From the NCBI GenBank assembly GCA_910574285.1, contig CAJTAL010000028.1, positions 1 to 53,919 on the forward strand: 53,919 bases of DNA, written 5' to 3'. The notes below the pieces were generated by a model that was not told where the DNA came from, searched no databases, and saw only the letters and a list, made by a program, of their open reading frames with translations. The stretch comes from Lachnospiraceae bacterium. GTDB lineage: Bacteria > Bacillota > Clostridia > Lachnospirales > Lachnospiraceae. Both the position numbers and the translations under genes were made by a program. This document shows positions 40,188 to 49,195 of the stretch, piece after piece (within the stretch, counting starts at the first letter, position 1; each line of letters opens with the position of its first letter).

Positions 40188-41085
40188 CCTCTTTGAAACG
40201 GACGAGAGCCGTGCGGAAGCGAATCTAAGCAAAATAAGGGAAATCCCGATTGCGGAGATTGACGAGTTCCCAGACCACCCGTTCAAGGTCTTAATGGACG
40301 AGGACATGGAGCAGCTTGTGGACAGCGTAAGGCGGAGCGGCGTGATGACCCCTGCCACTGTCCGCCAGAAAGAGGATGGGCGGTATGAGCTTATCAGCGG
40401 TCACAGGAGGAAAAAGGCTTGCGAGATTGCAGGGCTTGAAACGCTCAAATGCGAAGTTAAGGAGCTGACCCGTGACGAAGCGATTATCGTCATGGTTGAG
40501 AGTAATCTCCAAAGGACTACTATCTTGCCGAGTGAGAAAGCCTTTGCGTATAAGATGCGGCTTGAAGCGATGAAGCGACAAGGACAGCGTACAGATTTAA
40601 CTTGTTCCCCAGTGGGTAACAAGTTGCAAGGCGTAAAATCATCAGATGAACTTGCCGAGAAAGTCGGGGAAAGTAAAAATCAGATTTTCCGCTATATCCG
40701 TCTGACCGAGCTTGTACCCGAAATCCTGCAAATGGTTGATGAACGCCAAATTGCTTTCCGCCCTGCGGTGGAAATCTCCTATTTGTCCGAGGAACAGCAA
40801 TATACGCTTTTAGAAGCGATGGGCTACAACGATGCGACGCCCTCTCTTGCACAGGCTATCAAGATGAAAAAGTTCATGCAGGAGGGAAAGCTCACGGATG
40901 AGGTTATCCAGAGCATCATGCAGGAGGAAAAGCCAAACCAGAAAGAAAAACCCGCCTTTAAGGACGAGCGGATAACCAAGCTCATACCGAAATCCATTCC
41001 CAGAGGGCAGGAAACGGATTTTGTCGTAAAGGCGTTGGAGTTTTACAACCGCCACTTACAGCGGAGCAAGGCTCACGAGAGGTAA
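40141..41085 (+). CDS. parB: ParB-type partition protein
   Basis: The 314-residue product starts at TTG 40141, after AAAGGAGG at 40124-40131, inside the end of parA. EIDEFPDHPFKVLMDEDMEQ and GRYELISGHRRKKACEIAGL form the ParB/Srx nucleotidase-like domain. DEAIIVMVESNLQRTTILPS follows. A helix-turn-helix (DELAEKVGESKNQIFRYIRL) lies near residue 180. It binds centromere-like sites and stimulates ParA. No such site set was identified by eye. Confidence 0.9.
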   Translation: MARSRESKIELTAYDDLFETDESRAEANLSKIREIPIAEIDEFPDHPFKVLMDEDMEQLVDSVRRSGVMTPATVRQKEDGRYELISGHRRKKACEIAGLETLKCEVKELTRDEAIIVMVESNLQRTTILPSEKAFAYKMRLEAMKRQGQRTDLTCSPVGNKLQGVKSSDELAEKVGESKNQIFRYIRLTELVPEILQMVDERQIAFRPAVEISYLSEEQQYTLLEAMGYNDATPSLAQAIKMKKFMQEGKLTDEVIQSIMQEEKPNQKEKPAFKDERITKLIPKSIPRGQETDFVVKALEFYNRHLQRSKAHER

Positions 41086-41226
41086 GGCAGGAAAAATAGG
41101 GATTTTGGAGATGGACGCCGAGGGGAAAGTCTGCCCTTTGGGAAACAGAAAAAATTTTTTGACTTCCCCCTCTCCACACCTCTCCCCCTAGATACTGCCA
41201 GTAACTATCCGAGAAAAGAAATATTA

Positions 41227-41254
41227 AAAGCTGTCCAGATGGGCGGCTTTTTTT
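41227..41254 (+). terminator. Rho-independent terminator after parB
   Basis: AAAGCTGTCC (41227-41236) pairs with GGGCGGCTTT (41241-41250) using two G-U pairs, followed by a T-run to 41254. It ends the parAB unit. Confidence 0.75.
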
Positions 41255-41301
41255 CTGCCAGAAAGTCAGCTATCAACATGAGAACGAACAGGAGGTAATG
41301 A

Positions 41302-44300
41302 ATGAAGATATGTAAATTATTGAGGAGAGCTGCGGCGTTTGCTTTAGCTGCGGTCACGGCACTGTCCGCCGTCCCTGCCACGACAGCGTTTGCGGCAGGC
41401 GACATCGGCACGATTTCCTTTACCCACACTTACGACGGCGCAGGGAACGCAATCAGATATAATTCCAGTGCGAACATCGGCGGTCATACCGCAGGAGGGA
41501 CGGGCGAATATAAGTACCGCATGTATGTGGACGGGGAAACGGCGTTCTGCCTTCAGCCAGGAGTGCCGCTGAAAACAGGAAATACGCTTGCAAAAGCGTC
41601 TTCCAACGCTTGGAACTCCCTTTCCGCAGAACAGAAAAAGGCGGTGGGGCTTGCCCTGCTTTACGGCTATCAGGGCAACAGCGGGAATCTGTCTGGAAGC
41701 GATGACGAGAAATGGCTTGCCACCCAGACCCTTGTATGGGAGTTCGTCACGGGATGCCGCAATTCTGCAAGCCCGTACAGCCAGACAAGCACGACCGTTT
41801 ACAGCCTGCACTTTGGCTCGAACTATGCCAACAGCGGGGCGAGGGCGGCTTACGACCAGATTGTATCATTCATGACAAGGCACAGCACAATTCCGAGTTT
41901 TATGTCAGCAGGCAAGAAAGACATTACAAAGGAGCTTGCCTATAAGGACGGGAAATACAGCCTGACGCTGACGGATAAAAATAATTCCCTCTCCGAGTAT
42001 TCCTTTACCAGCTCCGACAGCAATGTGAAAGTTTCCAAGTCTGGGAACAAGCTCACCATCACGTCAAAGAAAGCCATTGACGGCAAGGCGAGGATTACGG
42101 CGACAAGAAATAATACGCCGACGGTCAGCAGCGGGGCGATGATGATTGCCTATGGCGACCCGAACTTGCAGGATGTCATTACAGGCGTGGAGAACGTGGA
42201 CACCATGACGGCGTATATCAACGTGGAAACGCCGACAGGGACGGTCGCACTGAAAAAGACTTCCGAGGACGGCGTTGTCAGCGGGATTTCCTTTACCATC
42301 AAAGGCGACGGCTTCAACAAGACCGTAAAGACAGATAAAGACGGAAATATCACGGTGGAGGGCTTATTCCCCGGCACTTACACCGTCACGGAGCAGTCCA
42401 TCGACCGCTATGAGCCGCAGAAAACCCAGACCGTGACGATTATCGGGGGAAAGACTTCTACGGTCACATTCAGCAATACTTTGAAGCGTGGCAGTCTGGA
42501 AGTCGTCAAAACATCCGAGGACAATCTTGTGGAGGGCGTGAAGTTCCACCTTTACGGCACTTCTTTAAGCGGATTGGCGGTGGATGAATACGCCGTGACC
42601 GATAAGAACGGGCTGGCAAAGTTTGAGAATGTCCTTATCAGCGGCAGCACGCCGTACACCCTTGAGGAAGTGGACACGGCTATCCGCTACGTTGTCCCCG
42701 CATCCCAGACCGCCCCGATTGAGTGGAAAAAGGTCACAAAACGCAGTTTTACCAACATCTTAAAGAAATTCAATGTCACGGTATTAAAGACCGACATGGA
42801 AACGGGGAAGAAGCCGCAGGGCGACGCTTCCCTTGCAGGTGCGGTTTACGGCATCTATCAGGGCGAGGAATTAGTTGACACTTATACCACCGATGAAAAC
42901 GGGCAGTTCACAACGAAGTATTATATCTGCGGGAACGATTGGAGCATCCGTGAGATTACCCCGTCCGAGGGCTATCTTTTAGATACTACAATCCACCATG
43001 TAGGGGCAGAGCCAGAGCTTTACACCGTGGAATATAATTCTGCCAAGAATGATGTAAACGAGCAGGTTATCAAAGGCAATATCGCCATCATCAAGCACAC
43101 CGACAACGGCGAAACCCAGATTGAAACGCCAGAGGAGGGGGCTGTCTTTGAGGTATATCTGAAATCCGCAGGCGGCTTCGATGCGGCGGAGGAAACCGAG
43201 CGTGACACGCTTATCTGCGATGAAAACGGCTTTGCCCAGACAAAGGATATGCCGTATGGCATCTACACCGTACACCAGACCTCTGGATGGGACGGGCGTG
43301 AGCTGATGAAAGACTTTGACGTGTTCATCTGCAAGGACAGCCAGACTTACCGCTACCTTATCAACAACGCCAACTTCGAGAGCTATATTAAAATTGTTAA
43401 GAAAGACGTGGAAACGGGCAAAGTTATCCCCTATGCAGGGGCAGGCTTCCAGATTTACGACCCAGAGGGAAACCTTGTAACAATGAAATTCACTTATCCA
43501 GAAGTGACGGAGATTGACACGTTCTACACCACGGCAGACGGCGGTCTTATCACGCCGCAGACTTTGGAATACGGCAAGGGCTATTCTCTCGTTGAGGTGC
43601 AAGCTCCATACGGCTATGTCCTCGACTCCGAGCCAGTCTATTTTGATGTGGAGCAGGAAAACTCCGAGGAGGAAAGCGGTATTACCATTGTCAAGGTGGA
43701 ACGCTCCAATATGGCACAGAAAGGAAAGATTACAGTATCCAAGTCTGGCGAGGTATTCAGTAGGGTATCAGGAAACAAGGGGCTGTACCAGCCGATTTTT
43801 GCCGTGGATAATTTAGAGGGTGCAGTTTACGAGATTACCGCAGCCGAGGACATTATTACAACCGATGGCACGGTCAGAGCCGAGAAAGGCGAAGTCGTAG
43901 ATACGCTTACCACAGGGGAAGATGGTACGGCGGAATCCAAAGAGCTTTATCTCGGAAAGTATGAGGTAAAGGAAGTGACTGCCCCGTATGGCATGGTATT
44001 AAACGATGAAATCCATGCCGTGGAGCTTGTGTATGCGGGGCAGGAAATCGAAGTGACGGAAACAGGCACGGAATTTTACAATGAGCGTCAGCGTGTGGAA
44101 ATCGACCTCAATAAAACTCTTGAGGTGGACGAAGCATACGGCGTAGGCAGCAACGGAGAAATCAAAGACGTCACGTTTGGTTTGTATGCAGCCGAGGAGC
44201 TGACCGCAGCCGACGGCTCTGTTATCCCTGCGGACGGATTGATTGAAGTCATCTTCCTTGATGAGAACGGTCACGGAAAGGCAATCAGCGACCTGCCGAT

Positions 44301-45450
44301 GGGCAGCTATTATGTGCAGGAAATATCAACAAACGCAGCTTACCTTGTAAGCGATGAGAAATACCCTGTTGACTTTGAGTACGCAGGACAGGAAACAGCC
44401 GTCGTGAACATCACGGCAAATGAGGGAGAAGCCATTGAAAACGAACTGATTTACGGCTCTGTCAGCGGCAGGAAATCCAACGAGGACGGTGAGGATTTAG
44501 GCGGTGCGTTAATCGGCATCTTTCAGACGGGGACAACGGAATATACAAAGGAAAATGCGATTGCGACTGCCACATCTGAGGATGACGGCAGTTTTTCTTT
44601 TGGCGAAGTTCCGTATGGCACATGGGTAATCCGTGAAATCGAAAGCCCGAAAGGATATGTACTCTCCGAGGAAGAAATCAGCGTAACAATCGGCGAAGTA
44701 GATGAGGTTGTGGAAATCGAGCTTGTCAATTATTTCATCAAAGGCAATATTGCTCTGACAAAAGTAGACAAGGACTATCCCGACAACAAGCTCACAGGTG
44801 CGGTATTCGAGGTCTACTCTGATGCCAACGGCGACGGAAAACTGGACAAGAAAGATGAGCTGCTCGGCGAGATGGGCGAGGTGGAAAAAGGCGTGTACCA
44901 GATGAGCGACCTCAGATACGGCAAGTACCTTGTCCGTGAGAAAACCGCCCCGACAGGCTTTGTTCTGGACGAGAATGTTTATCCCGTATCCATCGAGGAA
45001 AACGGCAAGACCTACAACGTGGAGAATGAAGCGGGCAAAGGATTTTTAAATGAAGCGCAGAAAGGCTCATTAAAAATCGTCAAGACATCCTCTGACGGCA
45101 AAGTGGAGGGCTTCTCTTTCCGTGTGATTGGAAAAGATTACGACCAGACATTCAAGACGGACAAAAACGGCGAAATCGCCATTGACGGCTTGCGTATCGG
45201 CGAGTACACCGTGTCCGAAGTCAGCGATAAGGCATCCTCTGGCTATATCCTGCCCGCCGACCAGAAAGTGACCATCAAGACGGACGAAACGGCAACCGTA
45301 ACCATGCACAACGAGCTGCGTGATACACCAAAAACAGGCGACGATTTTAACCTCGGCTTGTGGGTAAGCCTTGCGGCGGCATTTACAGTCGGTGCGGGAA
45401 TCTTCGGGTTTGCAGGCTACCAGTGCGGAAGAAAGAAAAAGGAGGACTAA
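41302..45450 (+). CDS. Sortase-anchored adhesin/pilin: thioester domain plus about ten SpaA/Cna-B repeats
   Basis: The 1382-residue product starts at ATG 41302 behind GAACAGGAGGTAATGA. The signal peptide is LLRRAAAFALAAVTALSAVP, cut near TTAFAAG. Residues 40-165 form a TQXA-type thioester domain: cysteine in FCLQPG and glutamine in ATQTLVWEF can form the covalent host-binding thioester. About ten Cna-B/SpaA repeats follow from residue 310, each expected to lock with an internal isopeptide bond. The penultimate repeat contains DANGDGKLDKKDE, a calcium-loop pattern. The end is TPKTGDD, a hydrophobic helix and CGRKKKED, a sortase anchor with Thr rather than Leu at the first motif position. In conjugative elements such proteins promote adhesion or mating contact. 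Confidence 0.9.
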   Translation: MKICKLLRRAAAFALAAVTALSAVPATTAFAAGDIGTISFTHTYDGAGNAIRYNSSANIGGHTAGGTGEYKYRMYVDGETAFCLQPGVPLKTGNTLAKASSNAWNSLSAEQKKAVGLALLYGYQGNSGNLSGSDDEKWLATQTLVWEFVTGCRNSASPYSQTSTTVYSLHFGSNYANSGARAAYDQIVSFMTRHSTIPSFMSAGKKDITKELAYKDGKYSLTLTDKNNSLSEYSFTSSDSNVKVSKSGNKLTITSKKAIDGKARITATRNNTPTVSSGAMMIAYGDPNLQDVITGVENVDTMTAYINVETPTGTVALKKTSEDGVVSGISFTIKGDGFNKTVKTDKDGNITVEGLFPGTYTVTEQSIDRYEPQKTQTVTIIGGKTSTVTFSNTLKRGSLEVVKTSEDNLVEGVKFHLYGTSLSGLAVDEYAVTDKNGLAKFENVLISGSTPYTLEEVDTAIRYVVPASQTAPIEWKKVTKRSFTNILKKFNVTVLKTDMETGKKPQGDASLAGAVYGIYQGEELVDTYTTDENGQFTTKYYICGNDWSIREITPSEGYLLDTTIHHVGAEPELYTVEYNSAKNDVNEQVIKGNIAIIKHTDNGETQIETPEEGAVFEVYLKSAGGFDAAEETERDTLICDENGFAQTKDMPYGIYTVHQTSGWDGRELMKDFDVFICKDSQTYRYLINNANFESYIKIVKKDVETGKVIPYAGAGFQIYDPEGNLVTMKFTYPEVTEIDTFYTTADGGLITPQTLEYGKGYSLVEVQAPYGYVLDSEPVYFDVEQENSEEESGITIVKVERSNMAQKGKITVSKSGEVFSRVSGNKGLYQPIFAVDNLEGAVYEITAAEDIITTDGTVRAEKGEVVDTLTTGEDGTAESKELYLGKYEVKEVTAPYGMVLNDEIHAVELVYAGQEIEVTETGTEFYNERQRVEIDLNKTLEVDEAYGVGSNGEIKDVTFGLYAAEELTAADGSVIPADGLIEVIFLDENGHGKAISDLPMGSYYVQEISTNAAYLVSDEKYPVDFEYAGQETAVVNITANEGEAIENELIYGSVSGRKSNEDGEDLGGALIGIFQTGTTEYTKENAIATATSEDDGSFSFGEVPYGTWVIREIESPKGYVLSEEEISVTIGEVDEVVEIELVNYFIKGNIALTKVDKDYPDNKLTGAVFEVYSDANGDGKLDKKDELLGEMGEVEKGVYQMSDLRYGKYLVREKTAPTGFVLDENVYPVSIEENGKTYNVENEAGKGFLNEAQKGSLKIVKTSSDGKVEGFSFRVIGKDYDQTFKTDKNGEIAIDGLRIGEYTVSEVSDKASSGYILPADQKVTIKTDETATVTMHNELRDTPKTGDDFNLGLWVSLAAAFTVGAGIFGFAGYQCGRKKKED

Positions 45451-45453
45451 GGG

Positions 45454-45543
45454 ATGAGGGCAAAGACAATCATTGCTGCCATTCTTGCCGTATTCATGGT
45501 AAGTGCGGCGGTATGGCTGAAAATCCGTAACAGGAAGAAATAA
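45454..45543 (+). CDS. Small single-span membrane peptide
   Basis: The 29-residue peptide (TIIAAILAVFMVSAAVWLKI, then basic RNRKK) starts at ATG 45454, three bases after the adhesin stop, behind AAAGGAGGACTAAGGG. One membrane helix with a basic tail is clear. It may modify the adhesin or its sortase. Short length limits confidence. Confidence 0.5.
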   Translation: MRAKTIIAAILAVFMVSAAVWLKIRNRKK

Positions 45544-45567
45544 ATTAAGACAGATTGATGTAGATCG

Positions 45568-45595
45568 GGGCGGTTGGAAGATACCGCCCTCTTTT
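45568..45595 (+). terminator. Rho-independent terminator after the adhesin unit
   Basis: GGGCGGT (45568-45574) pairs with ACCGCCC (45583-45589), followed by TCTTTT. The T-run is broken by one C but the stem is GC-rich. Confidence 0.65.
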
Positions 45596-45612
45596 CATGT
45601 ATGGAGGTAATT

Positions 45613-45918
45613 ATGGACAGTCTGAAAACCATTGAGGGCAAAGTCAGAGCCGTCCTGCAAGAGAATGAGGACGCCAGAAATGACGACATGGTGCTGTACC
45701 TTGCCCTCTGCAATCTTTATCTGAAAGGTGCTGGAGCTATGCCGCTTGCCCAGATACTTTTGAACCATAAGGAGCTTGGCTTGCCGAGCTTTGAGAGCGT
45801 GGGCAGGACACGCCGCAAATTGCAGGAGAAATGCCCAGAGCTTTTAGGGAGCGTGCGGATGCAGAAAGTCAGAGCCAAAGGCGAAAAGGCATACCGCAGA
45901 TATGCAAAAGAATCGTGA
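45613..45918 (+). CDS. Conserved integrative-element protein
   Basis: The 101-residue product starts at ATG 45613 behind ATGGAGGTAATT. It is helical with a basic C-terminus (VGRTRRKLQEKCPELLGSVR), suggesting DNA binding. It opens the run of accessory genes that leads to the giant methyltransferase gene. Similar small proteins recur in this position in gut conjugative elements; function is unknown. Confidence 0.6.
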   Translation: MDSLKTIEGKVRAVLQENEDARNDDMVLYLALCNLYLKGAGAMPLAQILLNHKELGLPSFESVGRTRRKLQEKCPELLGSVRMQKVRAKGEKAYRRYAKES

Positions 45919-45926
45919 GGTGAAAG

Positions 45927-46247
45927 ATGCAGGATAAGTCTTTTGAATATGGTGGGCATCATTTTATCCCAGAGCGGCAGTTTACAAAGCGGGAAGATGA
46001 TTTTTTTAAGATTACCCGCAGATTAAAGACAGATAGGGAACTTGGCTTTTTCGCCGCCGACTATTACGGCAGGGGAAGCCAGAAATTCCCTTATTCTTAT
46101 GATGATTTTTATGCTGCATCCACGGACAGGAAGTGCGATATTTTCCGCTGCGTGGAGAACGGCAGGCTGTACGTCCCCTGCCAGTATGAATTGCAGCAAT
46201 ATATGGACGAAAAGCAAAAAGAGAGGAGGAACGCCTATGAACGGTGA
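45927..46247 (+). CDS. Conserved integrative-element accessory protein
   Basis: The 106-residue product starts at ATG 45927 behind GAGGTGAAAG. YGGHHFIPERQFTKREDDFF and RRLKTDRELGFFAADYYGRG are recognisable from gut conjugative-element accessory genes, but no function is known. It overlaps the next gene by 11 bases. Confidence 0.6.
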   Translation: MQDKSFEYGGHHFIPERQFTKREDDFFKITRRLKTDRELGFFAADYYGRGSQKFPYSYDDFYAASTDRKCDIFRCVENGRLYVPCQYELQQYMDEKQKERRNAYER

Positions 46248-46512
46248 AACACGCTCCAATCAGGGCTATGAAATCATAGAGGGCTGCACTATCGGGAACA
46301 CGGAGCTTGTCATCGGGCATCACCCGAAAGCCCCGAACCCTTATGTATGCTGGTACTGCAAGGGCGGCGACAACTACTATTGGGGCTGCTACTGCAACAC
46401 ACTCGAAGCGGCGAGGGAAAAGTTGAATGAACGCTACCAGTCGGAGTGCCAGATGCCATATAACCAACAGCACGATAAAAAGGCGAAGCAGCGCGATGGG
46501 CGTGAGCGGTAG
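46237..46512 (+). CDS. Conserved integrative-element accessory protein
   Basis: The 91-residue product starts at ATG 46237 behind GAGAGGAGGAACGCCT. NTELVIGHHPKAPNPYVCWY and CKGGDNYYWGCYCNTLEAAR form a cysteine- and aromatic-rich beta domain. The C-terminus is basic. Its N-terminal pattern recalls that of the protein at 46662. No function is known. Confidence 0.55.
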   Translation: MNGETRSNQGYEIIEGCTIGNTELVIGHHPKAPNPYVCWYCKGGDNYYWGCYCNTLEAAREKLNERYQSECQMPYNQQHDKKAKQRDGRER

Positions 46513-46513
46513 T

Positions 46514-46672
46514 ATGGGCAGCAATGAAAACAACAAGAAGTATGACTGCACGATTTGTCCTTACCCCCGATATAAGGACAGCCGTGTTATCTTCTGCGAC
46601 GTCTGCATCCGAAAGGTTTTGGACTGGCAGAGGGAGAAAAAGCAAAGAAAGGAGAAGCCCGATGGAGAATGA
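46514..46672 (+). CDS. Small four-cysteine protein
   Basis: The 52-residue product starts at ATG 46514; ATG 46496 is an alternative, and neither has a strong ribosome site. YDCTICPYPRYKDSRVIFCD and VCIRKVL contain two CxxC-type pairs expected to bind zinc. A basic tail follows. It overlaps the next gene by 11 bases. No function is known. Confidence 0.55.
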   Translation: MGSNENNKKYDCTICPYPRYKDSRVIFCDVCIRKVLDWQREKKQRKEKPDGE

Positions 46673-47267
46673 AGAAAAACGGATGATTAGCTCCTATGAG
46701 GTCACGCAGAGCATCCACATCGGCAAAAAGGAAGTCGTGTTCGGCATAGATGAGAAAGAGGAATACCCGTATCTTGTCTGCTGTTGCACTTACGACAACC
46801 CGCTGTCCGCAGAATGGGTGACCGATGCGGTCGGCTCTGACGACTATCTGGAAGCCATGCAGATGTTTACCGACAGGGTGCAGGAACAGATAGAAAGTGT
46901 AAGAGCCGAGCAGGAACAGTTCAAGTTTGACATGACCCCGTTTACCATAGACGACTGCATCCCAGACGACAAAAGCGGCAGCATTGTGGGCAAGGTCGTT
47001 GTCATCAATGCCGAGGTCAACCGCCATGAGTACAGGCATTCCGCCTACCAGCTTGTACTGGCGGACGGCGGTCACGGAGCGTTGGGCGGCAGGGGGCAGG
47101 CGGTGTTCGGCACTTCCCTTGCGGACGGCAAGCACGCCCGATGGGAACGGTGCGACGTGCTTGGGGAAATCAAGCCAGAGAAGATGCCCGTCTGGGCAAA
47201 GGAAGCACTCGCAAAAATCAAGGAACAGGAAAAGGCGAAAAAATCAAAGAGCAGGGAGGAACGCTGA
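46662..47267 (+). CDS. Conserved integrative-element accessory protein
   Basis: The 201-residue product starts at ATG 46662 behind AAAGGAGAAGCCCG. The N-terminal domain (IHIGKKEVVFGIDEKEEYPY) is followed by an acidic helix. A C-terminal domain includes YQLVLADGGHGALGGRGQAV and RWERCDVLGEIKPEKMPVWA. That C-terminal pattern occurs widely in such element proteins, but I cannot name a function. The stop overlaps the next ATG (TGATG). Confidence 0.6.
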   Translation: MENEEKRMISSYEVTQSIHIGKKEVVFGIDEKEEYPYLVCCCTYDNPLSAEWVTDAVGSDDYLEAMQMFTDRVQEQIESVRAEQEQFKFDMTPFTIDDCIPDDKSGSIVGKVVVINAEVNRHEYRHSAYQLVLADGGHGALGGRGQAVFGTSLADGKHARWERCDVLGEIKPEKMPVWAKEALAKIKEQEKAKKSKSREER

Positions 47268-47965
47268 TGGAGGTACGGGCTTTGACGCAATCCGAACAGA
47301 AATACACCTACGCCCAGAGTATGCAGCTTGAGGGGCAGACGGGGTGCATCGGTCATCTCCGTGGGGACTTTGGCGGCTCTGGAAACGAGTTTCATACCGA
47401 TTGGTCTGACACAAGGGAACAGTGGAAAACCGATGAATTTAAGGCAGGGCTTGACGATGTAATCAACGCCCTGCGTGAAGATAAGGGGCTTCTGCACAGC
47501 CGCCGTGATATGTCGTCGGCTGCAAGGCAATCCCCCGATGCCGCCTTTATGGGGAATTACTGTACTGAGTACGGCTTCCGTGTAGATACTGACAAACACG
47601 CTTTCCTGCTCCGTTGCAACCCGACAAAGGGCGACTATAACTTTTACTGCTACTGCTATGTGAAAGAATGGCTCGATAAGCATATATCCAGAGCGGAACA
47701 GGGAATCCACTTTATAGACCCCCATTACAAAGAGCTGTTCCGCATCCCCGATGGCGGGAAAATCATTATCAACTATGCGTGGGGAGAAAAGGCGGAAAAG
47801 ACCTGCCGTTTCATTGACGAATGCCATACCGAGGTGGGCAGCAATCTCTACCATATCTGCGAGTTTGCCGAGCGTATGGAAAGGAACGGGCATAGCTGCG
47901 AGCCGAAGCCGCAAGAGCCGCCGTCCGCACAGAAAGCCCCGAAACACAAAGACCATGAACGATAG
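47267..47965 (+). CDS. Two-part integrative-element accessory protein
   Basis: The 232-residue product starts at ATG 47267 within a TGATG overlap, behind GCAGGGAGGAACGC. The N-terminal half (residues 1-110: SEQKYTYAQSMQLEGQTGCI, RGDFGGSGNEFHTDW) is one unit. The C-terminal half (LFRIPDGGKIIINYAWGEKA, then RFIDECHTEVGSNLYHICEF and AERMERNG) matches the entire small protein at 48441-48665. This suggests domain fusion or duplication. Function is unknown. It ends with the KDHER tail repeated in the next gene. Confidence 0.6.
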   Translation: MEVRALTQSEQKYTYAQSMQLEGQTGCIGHLRGDFGGSGNEFHTDWSDTREQWKTDEFKAGLDDVINALREDKGLLHSRRDMSSAARQSPDAAFMGNYCTEYGFRVDTDKHAFLLRCNPTKGDYNFYCYCYVKEWLDKHISRAEQGIHFIDPHYKELFRIPDGGKIIINYAWGEKAEKTCRFIDECHTEVGSNLYHICEFAERMERNGHSCEPKPQEPPSAQKAPKHKDHER

Positions 47966-48228
47966 GAGATGTGACTATGAATATTCAGGATATAGCAAAA
48001 AGCAAGGAAAAGAAAGCGGTTTTTCATATGGTATTGGAGGAAGCCTGCCGGCAGTGGTGCGATGGCATTGAAGATGCGCCAGAGAGGAAAGACGGTGAGG
48101 GCTTTGCCGATTTTTTCTATGAGATTTTTGAGGATAAGGAAAAGGAATATGTTCAGCAGGTAAAAGAGATGAATGGCGGCAGGCTTCCCCTTTTACAGCC
48201 AAAAGACAAAGACCATGAACGATAGGAG
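47945..48228 (+). repeat. Repeated gene-end and ribosome-site junction
   Basis: ACAAAGACCATGAACGATAG followed by GA occurs at 47946-47967 and again at 48207-48228. It codes for the tail KDHER plus stop and supplies the next ribosome site. A related form lies at 49176-49198 (tail KDLER). Repeated junctions suggest that accessory genes were added or copied as end-to-start units. Confidence 0.55.
47977..48225 (+). CDS. Small acidic integrative-element protein
   Basis: The 82-residue product starts at ATG 47977 behind GATAGGAGATGTGACT. It is helical and acidic (FADFFYEIFEDKEKEYVQQV) and ends KDKDHER, a tail shared with the preceding gene. No family is recognised. Confidence 0.55.
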   Translation: MNIQDIAKSKEKKAVFHMVLEEACRQWCDGIEDAPERKDGEGFADFFYEIFEDKEKEYVQQVKEMNGGRLPLLQPKDKDHER

Positions 48229-48237
48229 GTATGGGAT

Positions 48238-48444
48238 ATGGCAGTCAACCCAAAAGCCATAAGAACCTTAAACAAGGTTCTGGACGCAGGCTTTACCGAA
48301 GAAAAAGCCATCGCCGCCATGACGATGGACGACATTCTCTCCATGCAGGGCATCACAGTGGCGGACATCACGCTCATCAACGAGCTGCAAAAGAGCATCA
48401 AGGGGAACAAGGTTATCTCCTTTCTGGGAGGTGGCATGGAATGA
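48238..48444 (+). CDS. Small helical integrative-element protein
   Basis: The 68-residue product starts at ATG 48238 behind GATAGGAGGTATGGGAT. It is helical (KAIRTLNKVLDAGFTEEKAI, AAMTMDDIL). No family is recognised. The ATGA overlap couples it to the next gene. Confidence 0.55.
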   Translation: MAVNPKAIRTLNKVLDAGFTEEKAIAAMTMDDILSMQGITVADITLINELQKSIKGNKVISFLGGGME

Positions 48445-48665
48445 GCGCAGCAAGGCAGGTCTGCATGACGGACAGCAAAGGCAGGACGCTTTTTTCTGTT
48501 CCCGATGGCGGTATCATCCGTATGTTTTATGGGAACGGGGAGGATTATTTTGCCGTCTGCCGCTATCTGGACGAAACCCATGCAGAGATTGACGGCGTAA
48601 GGTACGCCGTTCGGGAGTTCGCAAGGCGAATGGAAAGAAATAAAATCAACTATGCCCCTGCTTAA
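48441..48665 (+). CDS. Small single-domain protein paralogous to the 47.3-kb protein C-terminus
   Basis: The 74-residue product starts at ATG 48441 in an ATGA overlap, behind TGGGAGGTGGCATGGA. LFSVPDGGIIRMFYGNGEDY, RYLDETHAEIDG and EFARRMERN align along their length with the second half of the protein at 47267-47965. It is a free-standing copy of that domain. Function is unknown. Confidence 0.6.
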   Translation: MSAARQVCMTDSKGRTLFSVPDGGIIRMFYGNGEDYFAVCRYLDETHAEIDGVRYAVREFARRMERNKINYAPA

Positions 48666-48740
48666 ATGTGGGGCATGGACAACAGGAGGATTGATATTTT
48701 TATGGAACAGATTGTTTTGTCGGGCGGTGATAAAGAGTGA
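48666..48740 (+). CDS. Possible very short peptide in the intergenic link
   Basis: ATG 48666 directly follows the previous TAA and could encode 24 residues. An internal ATG at 48702, after CAGGAGGATTGATATTTTT, would give 12 residues. The stop overlaps the next GTG start. It may be a coupling leader rather than a functional protein. Confidence 0.25.
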   Translation: MWGMDNRRIDIFMEQIVLSGGDKE

Positions 48741-49195
48741 GTACCGAGTTAATCAACCGCATCACGGTAAAAAAAGACGGCGTGTATGTATCTTCCCACA
48801 GCTCCAACGACACCTCGCCCTACCATTCATGGAGGTGCAAGGGCTTGTCGGAAATCTATGATGCCGAGGGTCAGAAAGGGCTTGACCGTGAGGTTATCCG
48901 TATGCTCTATGAGTATGCCGAGCTTCGTGGGACGCATAAGAGCCTTGCCCGTTACCGCTACGCAAAGGACGCCCCCGCTGCCCATGCCATTTATCAGAAA
49001 TATATGGACAAAATAGACGACCGCTACGGGCAGATGGACGAAGCCGACCAGAACAGCGTCTGGTACAAGCCCACGGAAAAGGCAAAGGAGTACCGAGCCT
49101 ATGAGCGGGACATGCGGGAAAAGATGTATTCCGAAATCGCTGAAAGATGCGGGGAATACGACAGGAAGCAGAAAAACAAAGATTTGGAACGATAA
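48737..49195 (+). CDS. Conserved integrative-element accessory protein
   Basis: The 152-residue product starts at GTG 48737, overlapping the short upstream frame. TVKKDGVYVSSHSSNDTSPY and SWRCKGLSEIYDAEGQKGLD form the N-terminal half. A long charged helix (residues 100-150, EKAKEYRAYERDMREKMYSE) ends in KNKDLER. No function is known. It is directly upstream of the giant gene. Confidence 0.6.
   Translation: MSTELINRITVKKDGVYVSSHSSNDTSPYHSWRCKGLSEIYDAEGQKGLDREVIRMLYEYAELRGTHKSLARYRYAKDAPAAHAIYQKYMDKIDDRYGQMDEADQNSVWYKPTEKAKEYRAYERDMREKMYSEIAERCGEYDRKQKNKDLER

Noticed and set aside
48652-48861. Open frame bridging the 48.4- and 48.7-kb genes
   Set aside because: It overlaps two better-supported frames and has no ribosome site of its own.
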